64,000 nt of DNA from contig NZ_JAINVZ010000003.1 in the NCBI RefSeq assembly GCF_019890615.1, positions 372,001 through 436,000 of the forward strand, given 5' to 3'. Shown piece after piece: positions 27,304 through 35,728 of this stretch. The notes under the pieces were generated by a model, which was not told where the DNA came from, ran no database searches, and was given only the letters and a program-made list of their open reading frames with translations. The position numbers and the translations under genes are program-made. This DNA is from Streptantibioticus parmotrematis. Lineage in GTDB: Bacteria > Actinomycetota > Actinomycetes > Streptomycetales > Streptomycetaceae. Within the stretch, counting starts at the first letter, position 1. Each line of letters opens with the position of its first letter.

Positions 27304-27318
27304 GCCCCCGGAAGAGGG

Positions 27319-27363
27319 CGGCCCGGTGTCGTACGGCGTGAACTGCCGTACGACACCGGGCCG
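27319..27363. terminator. Perfect 19-bp bidirectional terminator
   Basis: Arms 27319-27337 and 27345-27363 pair perfectly around the loop GTGAACT, between the convergent hydrolase-fold and penicillin-acylase genes. Confidence 0.85.
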
Positions 27364-27384
27364 TTGGAGCGCTTCGTGCGGTCG

Positions 27385-30219
27385 TCAGCGGTGCGAGGGG
27401 AACTCGACGACCTGCTGGAAGGTCGGGCGGTTCTGCCAGGAGATGCGGTTCTGGCTGATGCCACCCAGCGGGCGCTGCTCGATGCTGTCGGCGCACCACT
27501 GGTCGCCGGCCGAGCAGCCGGTCGAGTCACCCGGGTAGACCGTGGTCGCCGGGGTGGCCGCGGCCTGTCCCAGCGTGGTCAGCAGGGTGGACTGGCAGGA
27601 GGCGAGGTCGCCGCCGCCGCAGAACGTCTGCGCCAGCCCGCCCTGCACCGGCTTGCCCAGCACCGCCCGCAGGTCCTTGTCGACGTAGCTCCACCAGCCG
27701 TACTGGAAGGAGCTGCCCGCGTGGCTGCCGGTCGGGCCGTGCCCGGCGGACGGCGATTCGTCCACGGTGAGGTTGTTCGTCAGCGCGGTGTACAGGTCGC
27801 TGCCGAGTCCGGGCTCGAACTCCGCCTTGACCAGCAGCGGCCACCAGGCGTCCATGATGCGGATGGCGTCGGAATCGGCGTAGGTGTGCGAACCGGGCGA
27901 GGTCTCCCGGCGCTTGGCGCCGTCGTTCAGCCAGTTCTGCAACTCCTGGACGTCGTTGGCCAGTTGCGGGTCGGTGATGGGTGAGCTGTGCAGCACGGCC
28001 AGCAGGTCGGGCAGCACGTCCTCGCCGCGCAGGTCGGTGACGGCCGCGTCCTCCATGGCCTGGGTGAGCGAGGCCCGGGTGACGCCGCCCGCCTGCACGA
28101 GCTTCTTGACCCGCGCGTCCAGCAGGTTGGCCCGGTGCACCGAGCCGTCGCCGAAGTTGGCGGAGGCGTAGTCCTTGGCCTGTTTGTTGTTCCAGGAGAT
28201 GTAGTAGTCCTGGTCGACCGACTGGGGGTGCTGCGCGGGCGGGGTGTAGTCGGCGGTGTTGGTCGACGGGTCGAAGCCCTGCCACTCGTACTGCGGCTCG
28301 GCCATCACCGGCAGCGACGGGTCGACGTTCGCCGCCCGCACCGGGTTGTTGCCGGAGTTGTAGTACGCGGTGTGCTCGGAGTCGGCGTAGAACCAGTTGA
28401 AGGTGTAGTTGATGTGCTGCACCGCGCCCTGGAAGCTCGCCGGGTCGTGCACGTAGCCGGGGTCGTTGAGCATCTGGAAGCCGATGATCGAGTCGGCCTC
28501 GTGCATGTACGAACTTCGCAGCGAGGTGTACGCCACGGGCTTGCCGCCGACCGTCGCTCTGGCCGTCACCAGGCCGTAGTCGGTGCGGTACATCCGCATC
28601 GTGTACCCGCCAGCGGCGGTGGAGTCGGCGAGCGTCGGGGACCAGGAGTCGGCCTGCTGGAGCTCCTGGAACGGCGTGCACGTGCCGTGGTAGAGGTAAT
28701 AGTTGTCGGCCGTGGTCGGCGTGCCGCCGTTCGGGTCGCACAGCTGCACGGCGTAGGTGTCGGTGACGTCCTGCTCACCGGAGGTCGCGCTCCACGCGTA
28801 GTCCTCGCCGCGTCCCAGTTCCACGTAGAGGCTGAGGCCGGCGAACGCGGCGCCCCTGGCGTCGATCCCCGGGCCCTGGAGTTCCTCCAGCATCAGCAGT
28901 TGTGGCGCGAAGTAGCCGGTCTGCGGGCCGAAGACGGCGACCGGGTGGCCGCTGGCGGTGTGCGCGCCGGAGACCACGAGGGCGTTGGACATGCCCTTGC
29001 GCGGGTTGGTCAGCAGGTCGGCGGGGAGCACTCCGTTGTCGAAGATGCCCTGCGCCTTCTTCAGCTTCGCCGGCGCCTTGACGGGTGCCTTGGGCGGGGT
29101 GTGGGTGGTCGACTTCTGTTCGGCGGCGGCGGAGCCGGTGCGGTCGTAGACCAGCGGTTCCTGCACGACGGAGCCGGGGTCGGGCATGGCGACGCCCTGC
29201 GGGTTCGCGGGCGACTCGGCGTAGGGGAAGCTCTGGCCGTCGTGGACGGTGAGCACCGCCTCCGGGTCGTTGGCCTCCCGGAAGGACTCCCAGACCTTGG
29301 TGCCCTCGGTCATGCCGTACTTGGCCTGCGCGGCCTCAAGCGACAGCGCGTTCTGCACCTCGCCGCCGCCGCCCGAGCCGAACAGCGCGCCGATGACGGC
29401 GGCGAGCGCGATCAGGTCGGTGACGGTGAAGTGGTCGATGGTCCCGGCGTTGGTGATGGCGTTCATGTGACCGGTCAGGTCGTACTCGCCGGGGAAGTAG
29501 CGGCCCGCCTTCGACTTGTCGATGTAGGCGTTGATGCCGTCCACGTACGACTGCGCGTCGGCGAGCGCCTGCTTGCCGCGCGCCCCGTTGTCGTTCGCGA
29601 TCCGGTCCACCTGCGCCTGGAGGTCGGCCTCCGTGTAGGGGGCGGCCTGGTAGAACTGCTGCTCCAGGCCCTGGTTGGCGGCGGCGCCGCCGGCGAACGA
29701 GGTCAGCTCGCCACGGCCGACGTGCCGGAACACGTCCATCAGCCACAGCCGGTCCTCGGCCGCCGCGTACCCGGCGCCGAACTCGGTGCCGGAACGGGTG
29801 GTGCCCAGGACGTGGGGGACGCCGGTGGCCTTGTCGCGGGTGATGGTGACGTCCGAGCGGGGGCTCTCCACCGAGGCGACGTCGGCGGCCGGGACGCCGA
29901 ACGAGGAGTCGTTGAAGAACTGGTCGATGGACGAGTCGGTCAGCGAACCGTAGTCGTCGGACAGCGAGTCGTAGGGCCCGAGTTGGTCGTCGCTGTGCGC
30001 GGGGTGGGTGCCGAGCGCCTTGTTGGCGAGGATGTCGGCGAGCGTGGCGTTGCCGTTCTCACCGGGCGGCAGGATGTCCGAACACTGGCCCTGGCAGTAG
30101 TCGTCGGTGGCGGCGGCCGCCGCGCCGACCGCCTGTTGCGCGGGGACGACCAGGCCGGTCCCCAGCGCGAGCAGCGCGGTCAGGGTGGCTGCTCTCAGCC
30201 CGAGGATACGTCGTCGCAT
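27385..30219 (-). CDS. Secreted penicillin acylase family (Ntn-hydrolase) protein
   Basis: A 944-residue precursor with a signal peptide (about 1-34). The alpha-chain-like part carries the family segment TRDKATGVPHVLGTTRSGTEFGAGYAAAEDRLWLMD; the autocatalytic site is KGM-SNALVVSG with S411 as the predicted N-terminal nucleophile of the beta chain; HINYTFNWFYADSEHTAYYNSG and DYYISWNNKQA follow. Substrates of this family include acylated beta-lactams, N-acyl-homoserine lactones and cyclic lipopeptides; I cannot choose between them. The beta chain would be about 534 residues. A quorum-quenching or lipopeptide-deacylating role is plausible but inferred. Confidence 0.93.
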   Translation of the reverse strand: MRRRILGLRAATLTALLALGTGLVVPAQQAVGAAAAATDDYCQGQCSDILPPGENGNATLADILANKALGTHPAHSDDQLGPYDSLSDDYGSLTDSSIDQFFNDSSFGVPAADVASVESPRSDVTITRDKATGVPHVLGTTRSGTEFGAGYAAAEDRLWLMDVFRHVGRGELTSFAGGAAANQGLEQQFYQAAPYTEADLQAQVDRIANDNGARGKQALADAQSYVDGINAYIDKSKAGRYFPGEYDLTGHMNAITNAGTIDHFTVTDLIALAAVIGALFGSGGGGEVQNALSLEAAQAKYGMTEGTKVWESFREANDPEAVLTVHDGQSFPYAESPANPQGVAMPDPGSVVQEPLVYDRTGSAAAEQKSTTHTPPKAPVKAPAKLKKAQGIFDNGVLPADLLTNPRKGMSNALVVSGAHTASGHPVAVFGPQTGYFAPQLLMLEELQGPGIDARGAAFAGLSLYVELGRGEDYAWSATSGEQDVTDTYAVQLCDPNGGTPTTADNYYLYHGTCTPFQELQQADSWSPTLADSTAAGGYTMRMYRTDYGLVTARATVGGKPVAYTSLRSSYMHEADSIIGFQMLNDPGYVHDPASFQGAVQHINYTFNWFYADSEHTAYYNSGNNPVRAANVDPSLPVMAEPQYEWQGFDPSTNTADYTPPAQHPQSVDQDYYISWNNKQAKDYASANFGDGSVHRANLLDARVKKLVQAGGVTRASLTQAMEDAAVTDLRGEDVLPDLLAVLHSSPITDPQLANDVQELQNWLNDGAKRRETSPGSHTYADSDAIRIMDAWWPLLVKAEFEPGLGSDLYTALTNNLTVDESPSAGHGPTGSHAGSSFQYGWWSYVDKDLRAVLGKPVQGGLAQTFCGGGDLASCQSTLLTTLGQAAATPATTVYPGDSTGCSAGDQWCADSIEQRPLGGISQNRISWQNRPTFQQVVEFPSHR

Positions 30220-30429
30220 ACCTGCTCCTCCCGTAGCCGATGCGAGACAGCGCGACGGACGTTACCGCCGGTATGCCGCGAGGTGAAGATGAGCACACGT
30301 CACGTTTCCTCGCTGGCAGGAGTTCTTCCCGTTTCGCCGGGAACGCGTTCACCAATTCCCGTAATTCGGGAGCCGATCGGCGGTCCGCTACGTCACATCC
30401 ACGGACCGCGACCGATGGAGGTGGGAGAG

Positions 30430-31107
30430 ATGGCAGGATTCCGGAGCCTCGCCAGACGGGTGCGCGACCCGAGGCTGGTGGCGGCGGAACGGCGGACGTC
30501 GCTGCGCAGATGCCTGGAGCACTTCGCCCCGTACGGCCACCGGGCCACCTGGCACCACCTGTGCGAGCGGCACGGCATGGCACCCCACGACCGGCATCCG
30601 CGACCTGATCAACTGCTCGCCGCGATGGAGGAGTTGGAGGAGGCCAGAAGGGTCTGGCAGGTCTACGAGGCCCGCTTCGCCGACCGCCGCAGACGGGAGA
30701 AGCGTGACGGCGTGCGCAAGCCGACCGCGATGGACGACTGGCACCGGCGCACCTGGGGCGGCTTCGGGGTGGCGTGGTGCGAGGACCCCGCGCGCCATCC
30801 CGACGAGCGGCTCGCCGACGTGCTGCGGCGGCTGACCACAGCCCTGGACTCGGGCCCGGGCGACGGCTGCCCGGTGTGCGCGAGCCCCCGGGTCATCTGG
30901 CACGACGACCTCGGCCACGATCCGGCGTCCGGCCCGGTCTGCGCTGCCTGCGGCATCCTCGTGCCGCCGCCCGCCCTGTCCCAGCGCGCGCTGGCCCGGG
31001 CCCTGACCGACGGCGGGGAGCAGGAGGGCGACGACGGGCGGACGCTCGTTGACAGCGCCGGACGCACCCACCATGCTGAGCAAGCGCTTGGAAACCAGCA
31101 CGCGTGA
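30430..31107 (+). CDS. Zinc-ribbon hypothetical protein
   Basis: A 225-residue protein. A basic helical N-terminal region (1-75, many Arg/His/Glu) is followed by a segment around WGGFGVAWCEDPARHPDERLADVL and a C-terminal zinc ribbon CPVCASP-x(18)-CAACG (about 157-183). The ribbon suggests nucleic-acid or protein binding. The ATG at 30430 was chosen over 30415 because GGAGG (30417-30421) then lies at ideal spacing. No operon partner; divergent from the acylase gene. Confidence 0.75.
   Translation: MAGFRSLARRVRDPRLVAAERRTSLRRCLEHFAPYGHRATWHHLCERHGMAPHDRHPRPDQLLAAMEELEEARRVWQVYEARFADRRRREKRDGVRKPTAMDDWHRRTWGGFGVAWCEDPARHPDERLADVLRRLTTALDSGPGDGCPVCASPRVIWHDDLGHDPASGPVCAACGILVPPPALSQRALARALTDGGEQEGDDGRTLVDSAGRTHHAEQALGNQHA
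31076..31091. promoter_or_regulatory. TetR-type operator upstream of maoC
   Basis: CTGAGCAAGCGCTTGG, with the palindromic core AAGCGCTT, lies 51 bp upstream of the MaoC start and just inside the 3' end of the zinc-ribbon gene. A 15/16 identical copy is at 32296-32311. Confidence 0.7.
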
Positions 31108-31141
31108 GACAGCGCTGTCATGACGCATGTGGAGGCATCGG

Positions 31142-31603
31142 ATGACGCAGCCCAGGATCTTCCCCTCGGTGGACGAGCTGCGGGCCGCCGTGGGCGAGAC
31201 GATGGGGCCGACCGACTGGCTGGAGGTCGACCAGAAGCGGATCGACCTGTTCGCGGACGCGACCGGCGACCACCAGTGGATCCACGTCGACCCCGAGAAG
31301 GCGGCGGCCGGGCCGTTCGGCACGACCATCGCGCACGGGTACCTCACCCTGTCGCTGATCCCGTCCTTCACCCCGCAGCTCTTCGCCGTCGAGGGGGTGC
31401 GCATGGGCGTCAACTACGGTGTCAACAAGGTGCGTTTCCCCGCTCCGGTGCCGGTGGGCTCGCGGCTGCGGGCGAGTGCGGAGATCGCCGAGGTGGGCGA
31501 GGTGAGCGGCGGCGTCCAGCTGGTCGCCCGGATCACCGTGGAACGCGAGGGCGGCGACAAGCCGGTGTGCGTGGCCGACACGGTGGTACGGCTGTACGTC
31601 TGA
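31142..31603 (+). CDS. MaoC-like (R)-specific enoyl-CoA hydratase
   Basis: A 153-residue hot-dog-fold protein. The hydratase-2 motif FADATGDHQWIHVDPEKA contains the catalytic D43-x4-H48 dyad, followed by GPFGTTIAHGYLTLSL and a C-terminal VRFPAPVPVGSRLRA strand. It hydrates trans-2-enoyl-CoA to (R)-3-hydroxyacyl-CoA. The ATG at 31142 has GGAGG at 31131-31135. The upstream operator shared with the adjacent TetR gene ties it to fatty-acid degradation together with the acyl-CoA dehydrogenase at 32321-33472. Confidence 0.93.
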   Translation: MTQPRIFPSVDELRAAVGETMGPTDWLEVDQKRIDLFADATGDHQWIHVDPEKAAAGPFGTTIAHGYLTLSLIPSFTPQLFAVEGVRMGVNYGVNKVRFPAPVPVGSRLRASAEIAEVGEVSGGVQLVARITVEREGGDKPVCVADTVVRLYV

Positions 31604-31636
31604 CCGGCGCGGCACGCCCTCGCCGCGACGGTTCCG

Positions 31637-31671
31637 GTCAGCGGGCGGCGTCCCGGCGTCAGCGGGCGGCG
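31637..31671. repeat. 14-bp direct repeat across the TetR stop codon
   Basis: GTCAGCGGGCGGCG occurs at 31637-31650 and 31658-31671 (21-bp period). The TetR stop codon (TCA, 31659-31661) lies in the second copy and an in-frame TCA lies in the first. Confidence 0.7.
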
Positions 31672-32273
31672 CCGACCATGCGTCGGACGAGGTCCGCGTA
31701 GAGCGTGCCGACCTCGTCCGGGGTACGGCGGCCGGCCGGGTTGAACCAGCGGGCCACGTCGATGCACAGGGACAGCACGGCGAGCGTGGTCCCGGACACG
31801 TCCGGCACGTCGAAGTCGCCGCTGTCCACGCCGTCCCGGATGATCGAGCGGATCACGTCCTCGGTGCCCCGGCGCAGTTCGACGATCTCGGTGTAGTGCT
31901 CGGGGGCGAGCGCGCCGAGTTCGTACTGGACGACGCGGCCGGTGGTGTGGTGCTCGGCGTGCCAGCGCACGAAGCGGCGCACGGCGTCGTCCAGCCGCTC
32001 GGCGGGGGTGCCGTCGGTGTCGCGGGCCGCCCGCACCAGGCTCAGCGAGCGCAGGTGGCCGACCCTGCTGATCTGGTAGAGCAGTTCTTCCTTGGTCTTG
32101 TAGTGGATGTAGAGCGCGGCGGGGCTCATCCCGGCGCGGCCCGCGATGTCGCGGGTGGTGGTGGCGTGGTAGCCCCGCTCGGCGAACGCCTCCACGGCGG
32201 CGATCACCAGCCGCCTGGCCGCGTCCGGTGTGACGTCGGCCCACCCCTCGGTCCCGCGCTCCTCCTCGTCCAT
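31659..32273 (-). CDS. TetR-family regulator of the maoC/acyl-CoA genes
   Basis: A 204-residue TetR protein: HTH about 17-64 (AVEAFAERGYHATTTRDIAGRAGMSPAALYIHYKTKEELL) and a TetR_C domain similar to acyl-CoA-responsive repressors. It lies 47 bp downstream of the acyl-CoA dehydrogenase gene on the same strand, with the operator 32296-32311 in that gap, and is convergent with maoC. The ATG at 32273 has AGGGTG upstream; a GTG three codons earlier is possible. Confidence 0.9.
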   Translation of the reverse strand: MDEEERGTEGWADVTPDAARRLVIAAVEAFAERGYHATTTRDIAGRAGMSPAALYIHYKTKEELLYQISRVGHLRSLSLVRAARDTDGTPAERLDDAVRRFVRWHAEHHTTGRVVQYELGALAPEHYTEIVELRRGTEDVIRSIIRDGVDSGDFDVPDVSGTTLAVLSLCIDVARWFNPAGRRTPDEVGTLYADLVRRMVGAAR

Positions 32274-32295
32274 GGCGGACACCCTACACGGGCGC

Positions 32296-32311
32296 CTGAG
32301 CAAGCGCTTAG
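32296..32311. promoter_or_regulatory. TetR-type operator upstream of tetR
   Basis: CTGAGCAAGCGCTTAG, 23 bp upstream of the TetR start, is 15/16 identical to the site before maoC. This makes autoregulation plus maoC control by the TetR at 31659-32273 the simplest model. Confidence 0.7.
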
Positions 32312-32320
32312 CGGGCGTGG

Positions 32321-33472
32321 TCAGAACGCCGAGACACCCGTCAGGGCGCGGCCTATCAGCAGCTTGTGGATCTGGCTGGTGCCCTCGTAGAGCGTCATCA
32401 CCCGCGCGTCGCGCAGCAGCTTGCCCACCGGGTACTCGTCGATGTAGCCATAGCCGCCGAAGACCTGGAGCGCGTTGTTGGCGCAGCGCACCGCGGCCTC
32501 GCTCGCGTAGAGCTTGGCGACCGAGGACTCGGTGGCGAACGGCAGCCCGCGCTCGATGTGGTCGGCCACCCGCCAGGTCAGCAGGCGCGCGGCGTCCACG
32601 TCCACCGCGATGTCGGACAGCAGTTCCTGCACGAGCTGGCGGCCCGCGATCGGGGAGCCGAACTGCTCGCGCTCCCCCGCGTACGCCACCGCCGCGTCCA
32701 GGCAGGCCTGGGCGATGCCGACGCAGCCCGCGGCCACCGACATCCGCCCCTTGGCCAGCGCCGACATGGCGACCGAGAACCCCTTGCCCTCGGGCGCGAT
32801 CATCGCGGAGGCGGGCACCCGCACGCCGTCCAGGGCGAGTTCGGCGGTGGCCTGCCCGCGCAGCCCCAACTTGCCGTGGATGACCCGGCGTTCGAGGCCG
32901 GGGGTGTCGGTGGGGACCAGGAAGGCGCTGACGCCCTTGTGGCCCGGTTCGGGGCCGGTGCGGGCGAAGAGCAGGACGACGTCGGCCCAGGTGCCGTTGG
33001 TGATGAACATCTTGGCGCCGTCGATCACGTAGGCGTCGCCGTCGCGGACCGCCTTCGTGGTGAGGTTCGCCGCGTCGGAGCCGGTGCCGGGCTCGGTCAG
33101 CCCGAAGCAGCCGACCGCCTCGCCGGAGCACAGCCTCGGCAGCCACTCCCGCTTCTGCTCCTCGCTCCCCCAGTGCGCGATCGACTTGGCGACCAGGCCG
33201 AGGGAGACCGACACGATGCCGCGCACGGAGGAGTCGCCGCGCCCGAGTTCCTCGGTGACCAGGCAGTACGACAGGTGGTCGCCGCCCGAGCCGCCGTACT
33301 CCTCGGGGATCGTCAGGCCCAGGAAGCCGACCGAGCCGAGTTTCTCGACGATGGAGCGGTCCACGCTCTCCGCGCGGTCCCAGGCGATGACGTGGGGCGC
33401 GATCTCGCGTTCCACGAAGTCCCGGGCGAGCCGTCGGACGGCGGCCTGCTCCTCGCTGAGTCCAAGGTCCAC
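32321..33472 (-). CDS. Acyl-CoA dehydrogenase
   Basis: A 383-residue ACAD with all standard elements: VGFLGLTIPEEYGGSGGDHL, CFGLTEPGTGSDAANLTTKA (flavin/substrate binding), YVIDGAKMFITNG, a C-terminal REQFGSPIAGRQLVQ and NALQVFGGYGYIDEYPVGKLLRDARVMTLYEGTSQI. The last segment holds the catalytic glutamate in YEGTSQ, typical of short/medium-chain and branched-chain ACADs. It introduces the alpha-beta double bond in acyl-CoA. Divergent from a second TetR gene (33601) across a short palindrome. Confidence 0.94.
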   Translation of the reverse strand: MDLGLSEEQAAVRRLARDFVEREIAPHVIAWDRAESVDRSIVEKLGSVGFLGLTIPEEYGGSGGDHLSYCLVTEELGRGDSSVRGIVSVSLGLVAKSIAHWGSEEQKREWLPRLCSGEAVGCFGLTEPGTGSDAANLTTKAVRDGDAYVIDGAKMFITNGTWADVVLLFARTGPEPGHKGVSAFLVPTDTPGLERRVIHGKLGLRGQATAELALDGVRVPASAMIAPEGKGFSVAMSALAKGRMSVAAGCVGIAQACLDAAVAYAGEREQFGSPIAGRQLVQELLSDIAVDVDAARLLTWRVADHIERGLPFATESSVAKLYASEAAVRCANNALQVFGGYGYIDEYPVGKLLRDARVMTLYEGTSQIHKLLIGRALTGVSAF

Positions 33473-33558
33473 GGCCGAGACTCCGTTCCGGCACCGGACC
33501 GGGCACCGCGCGCGCCGAATGTTCCACGCGCGCCGACCAGTCCGTGAGCCTGTAAATT

Positions 33559-33570
33559 ACCAGCGCTAGT
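33559..33570. promoter_or_regulatory. Palindrome in the acyl-CoA dehydrogenase/TetR divergent promoter
   Basis: ACCAGCGCTAGT (core AGCGCT, one mismatched pair) lies 31 bp upstream of the TetR start. It probably binds that regulator. Confidence 0.5.
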
Positions 33571-33600
33571 TTTTCGGGGGCAGCCTCTACTATGTGCCGC

Positions 33601-34251
33601 ATGGCCCGTCCCCGCAAGCCCCTGCTCAGCCGAGCGGGCATCGTCGCCGCAGCGCTCGCCCTGGTCGACACCGAGGGCCTGGCGGCGGTCTCGACGCGCA
33701 GGCTGGCGGCGGAGCTGGGGGTCAGCGGGCCGTCGCTCTACAACCACTTCCACACCAAGGACGAGATCCTCGACGCGGTCGCCGACACGGTGGTGGGCGA
33801 GGTCGACCTGTCGATGTTCGAGGGGTGCACGGACTGGCGGGCGGCGCTGACCGCGTGGGCCCGCTCCTACCGGGCCGCCCTCACCGCGCACCCGAACATC
33901 GTCCCGTTCCTCGCCCAGGGCCCGGGCCGCCGCCCGGCCGGACTGCGGATGGCCGACGCGGTCTTCGGCGCGATGGTCGAGGCGGGCTGGCCGGTGGCCG
34001 ACGCGACGCTGATCGGCGCCATGATGCGGTATTTCGTGGCCGGTTCGGCCCTCGGCTCCTTCGCCCGCGGCTTCGTCGGCGACCCGGCGGCCTACGACCC
34101 GTCGGCGTACCCGCACCTGGGCCAGGCGCACCTGCTGCCCGAACACCAACAGCGCGTGGACGAGGGCGCGTTCGAGATGGGCCTGACGGCCCTGCTGGAC
34201 GGCCTTGCGGTGCGCTTCGTGACGCCGACGCGGGTCCCGGAGGGCGACTGA
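33601..34251 (+). CDS. TetR-family regulator with TetR_C (tetracycline-repressor-like) domain
   Basis: A 216-residue regulator: HTH about 10-56 (RAGIVAAALALVDTEGLAAVSTRRLAAELGVSGPSLYNHFHTKDEIL), then a helical ligand domain with HPNIVPFLAQGPG and a long C-terminal segment. The ATG at 33601 was chosen over 33592 since MARPRKPLLSR is the usual start of the subgroup. No good Shine-Dalgarno is visible, so it may be leaderless. It probably represses the divergent acyl-CoA dehydrogenase and itself. Confidence 0.88.
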   Translation: MARPRKPLLSRAGIVAAALALVDTEGLAAVSTRRLAAELGVSGPSLYNHFHTKDEILDAVADTVVGEVDLSMFEGCTDWRAALTAWARSYRAALTAHPNIVPFLAQGPGRRPAGLRMADAVFGAMVEAGWPVADATLIGAMMRYFVAGSALGSFARGFVGDPAAYDPSAYPHLGQAHLLPEHQQRVDEGAFEMGLTALLDGLAVRFVTPTRVPEGD

Positions 34252-34319
34252 GACGGGTGGGGGTCGGCCCCCGGGGGCGAACGACCGCGCTGAACCGCCG
34301 GACTCCCGCGCCGCCTCCG

Positions 34320-34712
34320 TCAGAACGGCACCCCGCACCGCAGCAGCACGTTGGCGTACGGCCGGGCCTCACCGGTGCGGACGATCAGCCGGGCCCGCGC
34401 GGTCCGGGACTTGAGGGTCTCGTGCGGGACGAGTTCGAGCGTCCGCGGGAAGGCCTCGGCCAGCACGCGTGCCGCCCGCGGATTGGCCGCCTCGACCTCC
34501 CGCGCGGCGGTGGCCGCCTCCACCACCAGTTCGTCCAGCAGTCCGGCGAGCACCTCCGCGAAGGTGGGCGTGCCGAACCGGAAGGCGAGGTCCACCACTT
34601 CGGGTCCGGCCGGGATCGGCAGGCCCGCGTCGCAGACCACGACCTGGTCGGTGTGGCCGAGTGCGGCCAGCGCTCCGGCGAGGCGGCGGTTGATGATTCC
34701 GGACCTCTTCAC
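34320..34712 (-). CDS. rbsD: D-ribose pyranase
   Basis: A 130-residue RbsD/FucU-fold protein. Family residues include KRSGIINRRLAGALAALGHTDQVVVCDAGLPIP (conserved His and Asp of the active site) and a C-terminal RTGEARPYANVLLRCGVPF. It interconverts ribopyranose and ribofuranose before phosphorylation. The GTG at 34712 overlaps the rbsK stop by 4 nt (GTGA), so it is translationally coupled; it is the last gene of the ribose operon. Confidence 0.93.
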   Translation of the reverse strand: MKRSGIINRRLAGALAALGHTDQVVVCDAGLPIPAGPEVVDLAFRFGTPTFAEVLAGLLDELVVEAATAAREVEAANPRAARVLAEAFPRTLELVPHETLKSRTARARLIVRTGEARPYANVLLRCGVPF

Positions 34713-35632
34713 CGGGCGGCGACCTCGTCGAGGGTGGGGTAGGACTCCTGCGCGCCCGGCCGGGTGACCGCGGCCGCGCCGACGCGCACGGCGAGGCGGA
34801 CCGCCTCGGTCAGGCTCTCGCCGAGGCCGAGCCGCCAGGCCAGCGCGGCGGTGAAGGCGTCGCCCGCGCCCGTGGTGTCGACCGCCTCGACCCTCGGACT
34901 GGCCACGCGTGCCGCACCGGTGGCGTCCGCGAGCACCGCGCCGGCCGCGCCCAGGGTCACCACGACCGACCGGGGCCCGGTGGCCAGCAGCGCCTCGGCC
35001 CACTGCTCCGGCGACGCCGACGAGGCGTCGGCCGCCGGGTCTCCCGCCAGGTCCAGCAGGAAACGGGCCTCGTGCTCGTTGACCACCAACGGGTCGCAGG
35101 CCGCCAGCACTTCAGCGGGCAGCGGCACGGGCGGCGACGGGTTGAGCACCACCCGGGTGCCGTTGCGCGCCGCGGTGGCCACGGCGGCGGCGACGGTGTC
35201 GAGCGGGATCTCCAGCTGGAGCGAGACCACCCGGGCGGCGGCGAGCAGGCCCTCGGCCCGCTCGACGTCCTCGGGGGTCAGCCGGGCGTTGGCTCCCGGC
35301 GCGACCACGATGCTGTTGTTGCCGTCGGGGTCCACGGTGATCAGCGCGACGCCGGTGGGGGCACCGCCGGTCAGGAGCGCCGAGGTGTCGACCCCGGCTT
35401 CGCCCAGCGAGTCGGCGAGCAACCGCCCGTGGGCGTCCCGGCCGACCCGGGCGAGCAGCGCCGTGCCGGCCCCCAGCCGTGCGGCGGCCACGGCCTGGTT
35501 GGCGCCCTTGCCCCCGGCGTGGGTGGCCAGGTCGGAGCCGAGCACCGTCTCCCCCGCGCCGGGTCGGCGCTCGACGCGGACCACGAGGTCGGCGTTGGCC
35601 GATCCGACGACCACCAGGTCGTAGGTGTGCAC
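34709..35632 (-). CDS. rbsK: Ribokinase
   Basis: A 307-residue PfkB-family kinase. Signatures are GSANADLVVRVERRPGAGETVLG, GGKGANQAVAAARLGA and DTTGAGDAFTAALAWRLGLG with the catalytic Asp of the anion hole (GAGD). It phosphorylates D-ribose to ribose 5-phosphate. It is separated from the upstream transporter gene by 90 bp containing a stable hairpin, which may lower its expression relative to the binding protein. Confidence 0.95.
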   Translation of the reverse strand: MHTYDLVVVGSANADLVVRVERRPGAGETVLGSDLATHAGGKGANQAVAAARLGAGTALLARVGRDAHGRLLADSLGEAGVDTSALLTGGAPTGVALITVDPDGNNSIVVAPGANARLTPEDVERAEGLLAAARVVSLQLEIPLDTVAAAVATAARNGTRVVLNPSPPVPLPAEVLAACDPLVVNEHEARFLLDLAGDPAADASSASPEQWAEALLATGPRSVVVTLGAAGAVLADATGAARVASPRVEAVDTTGAGDAFTAALAWRLGLGESLTEAVRLAVRVGAAAVTRPGAQESYPTLDEVAAR

Positions 35633-35653
35633 TGGGATGTCCTTTCGACGGGA

Positions 35654-35686
35654 CCGGCCGCCGGGCGCGTCGGGCCCGGCGGCCGG
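35654..35686 (-). terminator. Intercistronic 13-bp hairpin between rbsCB and rbsK
   Basis: Arms 35654-35666 and 35674-35686 pair perfectly around a 7-nt loop. It lies inside the operon, so it is more likely an attenuator or mRNA-stabilising element than a full terminator. Confidence 0.6.
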
Positions 35687-35699
35687 CTTCGGTGGAAGC

Positions 35700-35728
35700 G
35701 CGAGGGGTCAGGAGGCGAGGGGTCAGGA
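35700..35728. repeat. 14-bp tandem repeat across the rbsCB stop codon
   Basis: GCGAGGGGTCAGGA occurs at 35700-35713 and 35715-35728 (15-bp period). The stop codon (TCA, 35723-35725) is in the second copy and an in-frame TCA is in the first (35708-35710). Confidence 0.7.
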
